Assembly: GCA_910584115.1 (NCBI GenBank)
Contig: CAJTYN010000045.1
Location: 1-12,433, forward strand
DNA length: 12,433 nucleotides
Reading direction: 5' to 3'
Source of the DNA: an uncultured Lachnospiraceae bacterium
Lineage (GTDB): Bacteria > Bacillota > Clostridia > Lachnospirales > Lachnospiraceae
The notes beneath the pieces are model-generated. The model was not told the DNA's origin. It did no database searches and saw only the letters and a program-made list of their open reading frames with translations. The position numbers were made by a program, and so were the translations under genes. Positions within the stretch are counted from its first letter, which is position 1; the number at the start of each line of letters is the position of its first letter. This document shows positions 4,524 through 11,971 of the stretch, one piece after another.

Positions 4524-6119
4524 ATGAAGACAGAACGCTATGATATGATCGTGATCGGCGCAGGGCCCGCGGGCCTCTCGGCGGCCATCGAGGCGGCAAG
4601 GCAGGGCGTCCGGCCGATCGTATTTGATGAAAACGCAAGACCGGGCGGCCAGCTGTTCAAACAGATCCATAAATTTTTTGGATCAAAGGAACACAGAGCA
4701 AAGGTCCGAGGGCTCAAGATCGGCGAGGAGCTCCTGGCCGAAGCGGAGGAATACGGCGTAGAGGTGGTGCTGGACGCAGCGGTCATCGGCCTTTACCCTG
4801 AAAAAGAGATCACCGTCAAGATCGATGATACGGTACGCCATTATAAAGGAGATACCATACTGGTGGCAACGGGAGCGGCAGAAAACATGGTCCATTTTAA
4901 AGGATGGACACTCCCCGGCGTCATCGGAGCGGGCGCGGCGCAGACCATGATGAACCTGCACCACATCCAGCCTGGGAAACGGATATTCATGCTGGGATCC
5001 GGCAATGTGGGGCTGGTGGTGGGTTTTCAGCTCCTGCAGGCGGGCTGTGAAGTGGTGGGCCTGGCAGACGCAGCGCCGCGTGTGGGCGGATATGGCGTAC
5101 ACGCGGCAAAGATCGCCCGGTGCGGCGTCCCCTTCTACCTCTCCCATACGGTCATAGAGGCGGTGGGGACAGAATATGTCACAGGCGTCACGATCGGCCA
5201 GGTCGGCCCCGATATGCGCGTGATCCCCGGCACAGAAAAATATTTTGACGCGGATACGATCTGCCTGGCCGTGGGCCTCTCACCCATGTCACAACTGCTC
5301 AAGCAGGCTGGCTGTGCCATGGAAGACACAAAAGGCGGTCCCGTCCCCCTCTGCGCCGCCGCTGGAAAGACGAGCATCCCCGGGATCTACGCGGCCGGCG
5401 ACGTATCCGGGATCGAGGAGGCAAGCTCCGCCATGATCAAAGGGCGCATGAGCGGCGCGGCGATCGCGGCATATCTGGGATATACGGATGAAAAAGTCCA
5501 GGAAGAACGGATCTTTGAACTGGGACAGCAGCTGGGCACCCTCCGCCAGGGGATGTTCTCCCCGGAAAACCGGGGGAAGCTCATCACAAAGACAGATGAA
5601 GGGATCGGCGTATCCATGCACCTCCTGGAACACGGATCCGTTGCGGATGACGAGATCGCACGCTATCCCGGCGTCACCCGCCAGGCGGGGATCCACCCTG
5701 TGATCGAGTGTACCCAGAACATCCCCTGCAACCCCTGCCAGGATGCCTGTCCAAAGGGCTGCATCCGCATCGGTGAGAGGATCACCTCCCTCCCGGCGGT
5801 GGACGCCGCCAAAGAATGCGTCGGCTGCGGGATGTGCGTGGCCTCCTGCTCCGGCCAGGCGATCTTCCTGATACAGGAAGATGTGGACCCGGGGGTGGGC
5901 GAGGTGACCATCCCCTACGAATTTCTGCCCCTGCCCAGAGCGGGCGATACAGGAACGGCATTGGGCCGCGACGGCCGCCCGGTCTGTACAGCAAAAGTGG
6001 CCAAGGTCCGGTCATCACCCGCTTTTGACCACACAAACCTGCTGACGCTCAAAGTGCCCAACGACATGCTGATGAAAGTCCGTTTTTATCAGACGCAGAA
6101 AGGAGGCATGGGTCTATGA
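4524..6119 (+). CDS. FAD/NAD-linked oxidoreductase fused to a 2[4Fe-4S] ferredoxin domain (HcnB/OoxA-like subunit)
   Basis: This is a 531-residue protein. Residues 1-320 form a pyridine-nucleotide-disulfide-type flavoprotein: FAD motif GAGPAG (12-17), ATGA (115-118), second dinucleotide motif GSGNVG (158-163), and YAAGDVSG (289-296). Residues about 396-445 carry cluster cysteines: 402, 405, 409, 413 (CNPCQDACPKGC) and 432, 435, 438, 442 (CVGCGMCVASC), with an extra Cys396. HcnB/OoxA-type subunits usually end in a BFD-like domain; here the two-cluster ferredoxin domain takes that place and the BFD part is a separate downstream gene. The protein probably moves electrons from the DadA-like subunit to NAD or ferredoxin. 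SD AAAGGAGG (4508-4515) is 8 bases upstream. The stop overlaps the next start (ATGA). Confidence 0.85.
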   Translation: MKTERYDMIVIGAGPAGLSAAIEAARQGVRPIVFDENARPGGQLFKQIHKFFGSKEHRAKVRGLKIGEELLAEAEEYGVEVVLDAAVIGLYPEKEITVKIDDTVRHYKGDTILVATGAAENMVHFKGWTLPGVIGAGAAQTMMNLHHIQPGKRIFMLGSGNVGLVVGFQLLQAGCEVVGLADAAPRVGGYGVHAAKIARCGVPFYLSHTVIEAVGTEYVTGVTIGQVGPDMRVIPGTEKYFDADTICLAVGLSPMSQLLKQAGCAMEDTKGGPVPLCAAAGKTSIPGIYAAGDVSGIEEASSAMIKGRMSGAAIAAYLGYTDEKVQEERIFELGQQLGTLRQGMFSPENRGKLITKTDEGIGVSMHLLEHGSVADDEIARYPGVTRQAGIHPVIECTQNIPCNPCQDACPKGCIRIGERITSLPAVDAAKECVGCGMCVASCSGQAIFLIQEDVDPGVGEVTIPYEFLPLPRAGDTGTALGRDGRPVCTAKVAKVRSSPAFDHTNLLTLKVPNDMLMKVRFYQTQKGGMGL

Positions 6120-6448
6120 TAGATATCCAGGAAAGATTAAGACAGATCGGCCCCCTGGACGGCGCGCCCGACGACGATCTATTGGTATGCCGCTGTGAAG
6201 AGATCACAAAGGGTGAGATCCGCAGGGCCATCCACCAGGGGATGTTCACGATCGAAGAACTCCGCCGCTACCTGCGGTGCGGCATGGGGCTGTGCCAAGG
6301 ACAGACCTGCGGACGCCTGGTCAGGAACATCGTGGCGGCGGAGCTGGGCGTATCCCCGACAGAAATAACATCGGCGACCGCGCGGGCGCCCATGCGTCCG
6401 ATCGAGATGGCGGTCCTGGCAGATGATGGAGGTGCTGCACATGGATAA
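6116..6448 (+). CDS. BFD-like [2Fe-2S] subunit
   Basis: This 110-residue protein is a BFD-like [2Fe-2S] domain with ligands Cys25-x-Cys27 (CRCEE) and Cys60-x4-Cys65 (CQGQTC), plus Cys55 in RCGMG. The helical part between (EIRRAIHQGMFTIEELRRYL) is characteristic of the fold in bacterioferritin-associated ferredoxin, NirB and HcnB/OoxA C-termini. It is the piece missing from the preceding flavoprotein, so it most likely works as a detached subunit of the same complex and passes electrons between the FADs and the other clusters. AAAGGAGG (6099-6106) is 9 bases before the ATG. The gene overlaps its upstream neighbour by 4 bases and its downstream neighbour by 8. Confidence 0.85.
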   Translation: MIDIQERLRQIGPLDGAPDDDLLVCRCEEITKGEIRRAIHQGMFTIEELRRYLRCGMGLCQGQTCGRLVRNIVAAELGVSPTEITSATARAPMRPIEMAVLADDGGAAHG

Positions 6449-7580
6449 AACAGCAGATGTGATCATCGTAGGCGGCGGCATCGTCGGATGCGCGGCGGCC
6501 TATTACCTGGCAAAACGGGGGATCTCCCGCGTCACCGTACTGGAAGCGGCAAAAAGCATCGGAAACGGCGGTTCATCAAGGAACGGCGGCGGCGTACGCC
6601 AGTCCGGACGCGACACACGGGAACTCCCCTACGCGATGTACGGCATCCGCCATCTGTGGCCCGCACTCTCCGAAGAGCTGGGCGTGGATGTGGGCTACGT
6701 ACAGAAAGGAAACCTGCGCCTGGGCAAGACGCCCGCGCATCTTAATAAACTAAAGACCCTCACTGAAAACGCCCGCTCTGCCGGACTGGACGTCCGTATG
6801 GTGGACGCCAAGGAAGTCCAGGCGATCTGCCCATACTTATCAGAGGACGTGATCGGCGCCAGCTGGTGTCCCACCGACGGCCATGCAGACCCCCTGGTCA
6901 CCACCCTGGGATTTTACAAAAGATCCCTGGAACTGGGCGTACGCTTTTACACGGACGCACCGGTCAAGACCCTGCGGAAGATCAAAGGAAAGATACGTGA
7001 GGTGATCTTAAAAGACGGCACGGTATTCGAGGGCGGGACCGTGATCCTCGCCGCAGGCTATGAGAGCCGTTTCCTCGCAAGGACCGTCGGCGTGGACGTG
7101 CCCATGTCCCGCCTGATCGACGAATGCCTGGTCACGGAGGCGCAGCCGCCCATGTTCGATATCATGCTGGGGACTGCAGGCGCTGATTTCTACGGACACC
7201 AGACCGTCCACGGCTCCTTCGTGTTCGGATCGGACTGCGGGTATGAAGAGGTCACGGATATGGAAGATCCGTCCCAGCTTGCCACCAACTCCATGACACT
7301 CTCCGCCAGCTGCCGGGCCATCATGGGCTATGTCCCAGCGCTCAGAGACGCTAAGATCGTGCGGAGCTGGTGCGGATGGCTGGATAATGCTTTTGACGGC
7401 GTGCCCTTCATCAGCAGAGTGGACGAGGTGCCTGGACTGATACTGGCCTGCGGATTTACAGGCCACGGTTTTGGCACGGCTCCTGCCGTAGGACTGATAC
7501 TCTCCCAGTTGGTGGCGGGGGAAGAACCCGTCGTCGATATCAGCGCCCTGCGCTATGACCGGTTTACGCCCATACGCTGA
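6441..7580 (+). CDS. DadA/HcnC-like FAD-dependent amino acid dehydrogenase subunit
   Basis: This 379-residue protein belongs to the DAO/glycine oxidase fold family. It has an N-terminal FAD motif VGGGIVG (10-16), a SSRNGGGVRQSG flavin-contact segment (about 44-55), and near the C-terminus CGFTGHGFGTAPAVG, the second flavin-binding stretch. It should be the substrate-oxidising subunit, taking two electrons from the C-N bond of an amino, imino or N-substituted amino acid and passing them to the cluster subunits. The substrate cannot be read from sequence; glycine, proline-type and opine-type substrates are all known in the family. The start is ATG 6441, with GGAGG (6428-6432) 8 bases upstream; ATG 6423 lacks an SD. 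It is the last gene before the terminator at 7617-7656. Confidence 0.85.
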   Translation: MDKTADVIIVGGGIVGCAAAYYLAKRGISRVTVLEAAKSIGNGGSSRNGGGVRQSGRDTRELPYAMYGIRHLWPALSEELGVDVGYVQKGNLRLGKTPAHLNKLKTLTENARSAGLDVRMVDAKEVQAICPYLSEDVIGASWCPTDGHADPLVTTLGFYKRSLELGVRFYTDAPVKTLRKIKGKIREVILKDGTVFEGGTVILAAGYESRFLARTVGVDVPMSRLIDECLVTEAQPPMFDIMLGTAGADFYGHQTVHGSFVFGSDCGYEEVTDMEDPSQLATNSMTLSASCRAIMGYVPALRDAKIVRSWCGWLDNAFDGVPFISRVDEVPGLILACGFTGHGFGTAPAVGLILSQLVAGEEPVVDISALRYDRFTPIR

Positions 7581-7616
7581 CCGGTCCCGATGTAAAAAAA
7601 TACAGATATAAGAGGC

Positions 7617-7656
7617 AAAGACGCCGATAGGGATAAGACTATCGGCGCCTTTTTTT
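7617..7656 (+). terminator. Intrinsic terminator inside the gene block
   Basis: CGCCGATAG (7622-7630) pairs with CTATCGGCG (7639-7647). The stem extends outward past one A-C mismatch into A-T pairs and is followed by seven Ts (7650-7656). The next ATG is at 7675, with its SD at 7662-7669, and I find no convincing promoter between 7581 and 7662. It therefore probably reduces rather than abolishes expression of the downstream genes. Confidence 0.85.
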
Positions 7657-7674
7657 GTGACAGAGGAGGATATT

Positions 7675-8808
7675 ATGGAGACAAAGATAGATTTTCTGTA
7701 TCTGAACGAGCAGGATATGATCGCGGCCGGCGTGAAAGATATGGAAAAATGCGTGAAGGTCATGGAAGACATGATGGTCACGCTGAAAAAAGGCGACTAT
7801 GTGATGGGCGGCGAGAACCACAACTCCCATGGATGCATGGTCACATTCCCGGACGAACCGAAGTTTGAGGGAATGCCGAAAAACGGAGAGGACCGCCGTT
7901 TTATGGCGATGCCGGCTTATCTGGGCGGCCGTTTCCAGATGGCCGGGATGAAATGGTATGGCTCCAACATCGAAAACCGGACGAAGGGCCTGCCCCGCTC
8001 GATCCTGATGATGATGCTCAATGATAAAGACACCGGCGCACCGCTGGCACTGATGTCCGCCAACCTGCTGAGCGCCTACCGGACCGGCGCGATCCCAGGC
8101 GTGGGCGCCAAGTACCTGGCTCCAAAAAACGCGCAGACAGCCGCCATCATCGGCCCGGGGGTCATGGGAAAGACCTCCCTGTGCGCATTTGTCAGCGTCT
8201 GCCCAGGCCTTGAGACTGTGAAGATCAAAGGGCGCAGCCAGCGGTCCATCGACTCTTTTACAGATTTTGTCAGGCGGGAATGCCCGCAGATAAAAGAGAT
8301 CCTCGTCTGCGGCACCATGGAAGAAGCCGTGCGCGGCAGCGATATCATCAGCACTACCACCAGCGTGGGCAACAAAGAGATCGGATTTCCTTTTATCGAC
8401 GACGCATGGATCAAAAAAGGCGCTCTCATCTGCATGCCCTCCGCCGCCCGGTTCAACGAAGCTTTTTACGTGGCGCCGGACACACGGCTGGTGGTGGACA
8501 ACCACAGATTATACGAAGCATGGGCCGATGAATATCCCTACCCGAGTTACGACGCCGTACAGGTGGTGGGCGCCAAATTCATGGACCTCCTCCATGACCA
8601 CAAGATCCAGATGGAGGACATCGTCGACATCGCGGACGTGATCACAGGCACGGCCGTGGGACGCAGGAACGCAGACGAACGGATCATCTATTCCGTCGGG
8701 GGCATGCCCGTGGAAGATATCGCGTGGGGAAAAGAGATCTACGAGAACGCCCTGCGGATGGGGATCGGGACAAAACTCCCCTTATGGGAAAGACCAGAAC
8801 TTGCTTAA
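7675..8808 (+). CDS. Ornithine cyclodeaminase/mu-crystallin family protein
   Basis: This 377-residue protein has the family's RTGA segment (YRTGAIPGVGAKYL, from about 135), the NAD(P)-binding motif IIGPGVMG (about 158-165), and an N-terminal part with KWYGSN (about 93-98). Members are ornithine cyclodeaminases, alanine dehydrogenases, ketimine reductases or opine-type reductases. This long version matches the clostridial group often named tyramine oxidase subunit B in automatic annotation, a label I would not trust for function. Beside a DadA-like dehydrogenase it may handle the imine or keto product, or cyclise an amino acid. The start is ATG 7675, with AGAGGAGG (7662-7669) at 5 bases. A GTG at 7657 lies inside the terminator/SD region and was rejected. 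Confidence 0.8.
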   Translation: METKIDFLYLNEQDMIAAGVKDMEKCVKVMEDMMVTLKKGDYVMGGENHNSHGCMVTFPDEPKFEGMPKNGEDRRFMAMPAYLGGRFQMAGMKWYGSNIENRTKGLPRSILMMMLNDKDTGAPLALMSANLLSAYRTGAIPGVGAKYLAPKNAQTAAIIGPGVMGKTSLCAFVSVCPGLETVKIKGRSQRSIDSFTDFVRRECPQIKEILVCGTMEEAVRGSDIISTTTSVGNKEIGFPFIDDAWIKKGALICMPSAARFNEAFYVAPDTRLVVDNHRLYEAWADEYPYPSYDAVQVVGAKFMDLLHDHKIQMEDIVDIADVITGTAVGRRNADERIIYSVGGMPVEDIAWGKEIYENALRMGIGTKLPLWERPELA

Positions 8809-8819
8809 AAGGATCCGCA

Positions 8820-8848
8820 GCCGGATATCCATGCATGGGCTGTCCGGC
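8820..8848 (+). other. Intercistronic hairpin
   Basis: GCCGGA (8820-8825) pairs with TCCGGC (8843-8848), enclosing the perfect palindrome CCATGCATGG (8829-8838). There is no T-run, so it is not an intrinsic terminator. It may stabilise or separate the segments of the polycistronic mRNA just ahead of the AraC-type gene. Confidence 0.35.
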
Positions 8849-8873
8849 AGGAATGGAAATCTGAGGCCAGAAA

Positions 8874-9233
8874 ATGAAAAAAAACGATAACAGCGGAAAA
8901 GACAATGTGGAGCATTACATGCGTACGCGCATCTGTGCATGCCACGGCAATATCACGGTCAGACAATTGGCACAGGAGACCGGATATTCTGCATGCTATA
9001 TCCGGAAGATATTCAAACAGGACAACGGGATCTCTCCCAAACAATTTGCAAAAAACGTCCGGTTCCGGTATCTGCTCCAGATCATAGCCGAAACAGACGG
9101 GGACTACGCCGCGGCAGCCGCCCGATGCGGATATTACGACGAGGCGCATATGATAAGAGATTTTAAAAGCTATACAGGCACAACACCGGAAAAATACAAC
9201 AAACGGACAATACGACCAGGAGGTTGCGTATGA
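8874..9233 (+). CDS. Stand-alone AraC-type DNA-binding protein
   Basis: This 119-residue protein is little more than the two helix-turn-helix motifs of an AraC/XylS DNA-binding domain. The first is at about 27-60 (ITVRQLAQETGYSACYIRKIFKQDNGISPKQF). The second is at about 76-110 (YAAAAARCGYYDEAHMIRDFKSYTGTTPEKY), with the family's PxxY-like signature. There is no sensor domain. Single-domain members such as MarA and SoxS are controlled by abundance rather than ligand; whether that applies here is inference. GAGG (8863-8866) is 7 bases upstream of the ATG. The stop overlaps the start of the PII gene (ATGA at 9230). A likely target is the operon itself. Confidence 0.8.
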   Translation: MKKNDNSGKDNVEHYMRTRICACHGNITVRQLAQETGYSACYIRKIFKQDNGISPKQFAKNVRFRYLLQIIAETDGDYAAAAARCGYYDEAHMIRDFKSYTGTTPEKYNKRTIRPGGCV

Positions 9234-9577
9234 ACAGATTATCTAAGATCGAGATCATCACAGACATGTCAAAGCTGACCGGCTTAAAGAACGCGCTGAG
9301 CAGGGTGGGCGTGCGCGGGATCACCGTCATGCAGGTACTCGGATGCGGCGTAGAGAAAGGCACATTGGAATACGCGGTGGATGAAAACGAGGTCATGGAG
9401 CTCCTCCCCAAACAGCAGATCAACATCATCGTTGAGACAGAGCGCATCGAGGAGATCCTAGAACTGGTAAAACAAGAGCTTTACACAGGGCACATCGGAG
9501 ACGGGAAGATCTTCGTATACGGGATCGACCAGATGATCCGCGTGCGCACCGGAGAAGAGGGCCTGGACGCCCTGTAA
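9230..9577 (+). CDS. PII-family nitrogen signalling protein, divergent
   Basis: This 115-residue protein has the PII fold pattern, with the B-loop signature TGHIGDGKIFV and the C-terminal IRVRTGEEG retaining the nucleotide-contact Lys and Args. The T-loop has the same length as E. coli GlnB. However, the uridylylated Tyr51 position is Glu54, GlnB Gln39 (Mg/2-oxoglutarate contact) is Glu42, and Arg38 is Val41. Lys40 and Lys58 equivalents are kept. Uridylylation at the classical site is therefore impossible and effector binding may differ. PII proteins usually gate AmtB ammonium channels; here the neighbour is an APC amino acid permease 29 bases downstream, so gating of that permease is a reasonable inference. 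The start is ATG 9230, with AGGAGG (9218-9223) at 6 bases. Confidence 0.9.
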   Translation: MNRLSKIEIITDMSKLTGLKNALSRVGVRGITVMQVLGCGVEKGTLEYAVDENEVMELLPKQQINIIVETERIEEILELVKQELYTGHIGDGKIFVYGIDQMIRVRTGEEGLDAL

Positions 9578-9606
9578 AGACCTGCATCCATAAGGAGGGA
9601 TGTTTT

Positions 9607-11010
9607 ATGGAGGAAAAAAAATTAGGACTGGGCAGCGTCGTGTCGATCTCCGTCGGACTCGTTGTCGCCACCAGCTGTCTCGTGTCATTGGGGCAAGGAG
9701 CCGGGAGCCTGGGTGTGGCATTTATCGGCGCCATGGTCATCGCCATGCTGCTGAACATGACCACCGTACTCTCCCTGTCCGAGCTGAATGCGCTGATGCC
9801 GGATACCACAGGCGGCCTGGCCCAGTATACCCTTGCGGCGCTGGGACCTTTTCCCACACTGGTATCCATGGTGGGCGGGTACCTGGTCTGCAACACATTA
9901 TCCTGCGGCGTGGAGGCGTCCATCTTTTCCTTTGCCGTGGCGGACACCACCGGACTGAAGATCCCCAGCATCGTCTATACGCTGCTCATGGTCGCGGCAG
10001 TCCTGGTGGCCAACCTGTTCGGCGTGGACATGTTTGCAAAGATCCAGAATATCGTGGCTTTCCTGCTGATCGGCTCCCTGGCGGCCATGGGCGTGATCGG
10101 CGCCCTGGGCCTGGGGATCGGGATAAAGGTCGGACAGCCCTACATGGCCCCATCCAGCTTCAATGACGTGGTGTCCATGACTGCAGTCGCTTTCTGGCTG
10201 TTCATCGGCGCCGAATATGTCATCCCAGTATCAAAGGATGTGAAAAACGCCAGGCGCAACGTCCCCCTGGGCATGCTCCTGGGACTGCTCGTGATCTGCA
10301 TCATGCAGTCGGTCATGGTCTTCGGCTTCCACAACTATACCGCATGGGATGAGCTGGAAAATTCCGCGGCGCCCCATCTGCTGTACGGCTATGCCCTGCT
10401 GGGCGATGCGGGCAAGATATGGATGACCCTGGTGGGCGCCTTTGCGGTGATCAGCACACAGAATTCGACCGTGAACAGCCTGGCCAGCATCTGCCAGGGG
10501 ATGGCAAAGATGAACATGATGCCCCAGATCTTCGCAAAGACGAACAGATACCATGTGCCCTGGTTCGGCCAGGTCTTCATCAGCACGGCGATCTTTATCT
10601 TTGCCGCAGCCAGCAACGATTCCTCCGATGCCATATCGTTCCTGATCCTGACCGGATCCGTTTTCTGGATGATCTCGTACATACTGGCGCACATCGATGT
10701 GCTGATCTTCCGGAGACGCCTGCCCAAAGCGCCGCGTTCCTTCAAGGTCCCCGGCGGGCCTGTCATCCCCGTCATCGGGATCATCGGGACTGCCTATATG
10801 GTGCTGAACATCTCCACAGACCCGAAGGAACGGATGATGATCTGGCTGCTGACCGGCGCCACACTGGTCATCCTGGGCGTCTACTCATTCTTCTGGATCA
10901 GATATAAGATGAAGATGCCTGTATTTAAGAGTGTGCCCCCTGAAAAAGTCATGGCCATGGAGAACGATCTGTATTACCTGGCGCGCAAACGCAGAGGGTT
11001 GTGGAAATAG
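9607..11010 (+). CDS. APC-family amino acid permease
   Basis: This 467-residue integral membrane protein has about twelve hydrophobic segments, the usual APC superfamily length and layout. It starts with a first helix carrying the broken glycine motif (SLGQGAGSLG) that binds the substrate amino and carboxyl groups in this superfamily. The cytoplasmic loop after the fifth to sixth helices (SKDVKNARRNVPLG) and the FRRRLPKAPRSFKVPGGP loop are typical of amino acid/polyamine transporters. It probably imports the compound oxidised by the upstream enzymes. AAGGAGGG (9593-9600) is 6 bases before the ATG. It is the last gene of the block and is followed at once by a very strong terminator. The substrate is not predictable. 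Confidence 0.88.
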   Translation: MEEKKLGLGSVVSISVGLVVATSCLVSLGQGAGSLGVAFIGAMVIAMLLNMTTVLSLSELNALMPDTTGGLAQYTLAALGPFPTLVSMVGGYLVCNTLSCGVEASIFSFAVADTTGLKIPSIVYTLLMVAAVLVANLFGVDMFAKIQNIVAFLLIGSLAAMGVIGALGLGIGIKVGQPYMAPSSFNDVVSMTAVAFWLFIGAEYVIPVSKDVKNARRNVPLGMLLGLLVICIMQSVMVFGFHNYTAWDELENSAAPHLLYGYALLGDAGKIWMTLVGAFAVISTQNSTVNSLASICQGMAKMNMMPQIFAKTNRYHVPWFGQVFISTAIFIFAAASNDSSDAISFLILTGSVFWMISYILAHIDVLIFRRRLPKAPRSFKVPGGPVIPVIGIIGTAYMVLNISTDPKERMMIWLLTGATLVILGVYSFFWIRYKMKMPVFKSVPPEKVMAMENDLYYLARKRRGLWK

Positions 11011-11016
11011 ACTATG

Positions 11017-11070
11017 GCGGGCATCCAGTCCCTGGGGATATCTCCCTGGGACTGGATGCCCGCTTTTTTT
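11017..11070 (+). terminator. Strong terminator closing the gene block
   Basis: A perfect 16-bp stem (11017-11032 with 11048-11063) with further pairing inside the loop is followed by seven Ts (11064-11070). It works rightward. The minus strand lacks a T-run, so its value for the converging serine acetyltransferase gene is unclear. Confidence 0.95.
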
Positions 11071-11074
11071 GATC

Positions 11075-11971
11075 TTAATCTTTAAACCGCAGTCCCTGAT
11101 CCTTTACGCTCACTTTGGTATCCTTTCCCACTGATCTGGTAATGAATGTATTGCCTCCGACCACAACATTTTCCTCGATCACCGTATCACCGCCTAAAAT
11201 AGAAGAACCGGAATAGATCGTAACATGGTCCTTTATCGTCGGATGTCTCTTGACTCCTTTCAGCTTCTGCCCGCCCTTTGTCGATGATCCGCCTAAAGTA
11301 ACCCCCTGGTACATTTTGACATGTTCTCCGATCACAGTAGTCTCCCCGATCACGATCCCCGTACCATGATCCATAAAAAAATATCTTCCGATCGTTGCGC
11401 CCGGATGGATGTCGATCCCGGTAACGCTGTGTGCATGTTCAGTCATGATCCTCGGTATCATCGGCACCCCCAGCAGGAACAGCTCATGGGCGATCCTGTA
11501 GACAGAGACCGCATACAGTCCCGGATAAGACAGGATGATCTCATCCTTACTCTCTGCCGCCGGATCGCCCTCATATGCCGCCTGGATATCTGTATCCAGA
11601 TATGCTCTGATCTGCGGTATCTTTTCCATAAGATCAAAGACCATATCCTGGGCTATTTCCTCTATATCATCCTCTGAACATTCCGGATGAGTCCCGCAAT
11701 GTTTCAGGACGATCATGATCTGTTTCTTCAAATGGAAGATAACATCTTCAATCGTGGCAGACATATTATTTCTCAGACTGTAGATCTTATATACTCTGTC
11801 ACTATAATATCCGGGATAAAGGATCTTCAACAGTTTTTTTACGATATCTATGATCGCTTTCTTATCAGGCTGGTTATAGAGGTCTATTTTATTGACCGCC
11901 CTCTCATCAGTGTGATCATCCAGTATCAACTGGACGATGCTCTCCACCCTGTCTTCATCTGCTCTTCCCAT
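11075..11971 (-). CDS. epsC: Serine O-acetyltransferase, EpsC type
   Basis: This 298-residue enzyme makes O-acetylserine from serine and acetyl-CoA, the first step of cysteine synthesis in the cytosol. The first ~140 residues are the helical trimerisation region of long EpsC-type enzymes. The C-terminal half is a left-handed beta-helix with hexapeptide repeats (IHPGATIG, VIGETTVIG, VTIYSGSSILGG). The catalytic pair Asp201/His202 in FFMDHGTG and the KRHP segment (about 241-244) are present. The C-terminus ends FKD, not the Ile used by E. coli CysE to dock into CysK. I chose ATG 11971, with a weak GGGG 9 bases upstream; a TTG at 11986 adds five residues and cannot be excluded. It lies downstream of cysteine synthase, 222 bases away. 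Confidence 0.92.
   Translation of the reverse strand: MGRADEDRVESIVQLILDDHTDERAVNKIDLYNQPDKKAIIDIVKKLLKILYPGYYSDRVYKIYSLRNNMSATIEDVIFHLKKQIMIVLKHCGTHPECSEDDIEEIAQDMVFDLMEKIPQIRAYLDTDIQAAYEGDPAAESKDEIILSYPGLYAVSVYRIAHELFLLGVPMIPRIMTEHAHSVTGIDIHPGATIGRYFFMDHGTGIVIGETTVIGEHVKMYQGVTLGGSSTKGGQKLKGVKRHPTIKDHVTIYSGSSILGGDTVIEENVVVGGNTFITRSVGKDTKVSVKDQGLRFKD

Noticed and set aside
7008..7781. Minus-strand 257-codon frame
   Set aside because: It spans the antisense of the DadA-like gene end, the terminator and the next gene start. It is a shadow frame.
7639..8505. Minus-strand 288-codon frame
   Set aside because: It lies opposite the conserved OCD-family gene, is rich in His/Asp as expected from the complement of GC-rich codons, and resembles no family.
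9600..10166. Plus-strand 188-codon frame overlapping the permease start
   Set aside because: It is out of frame with the permease, is Arg/Gly/His-rich, and shows no domain. The permease has the SD and the membrane helices.
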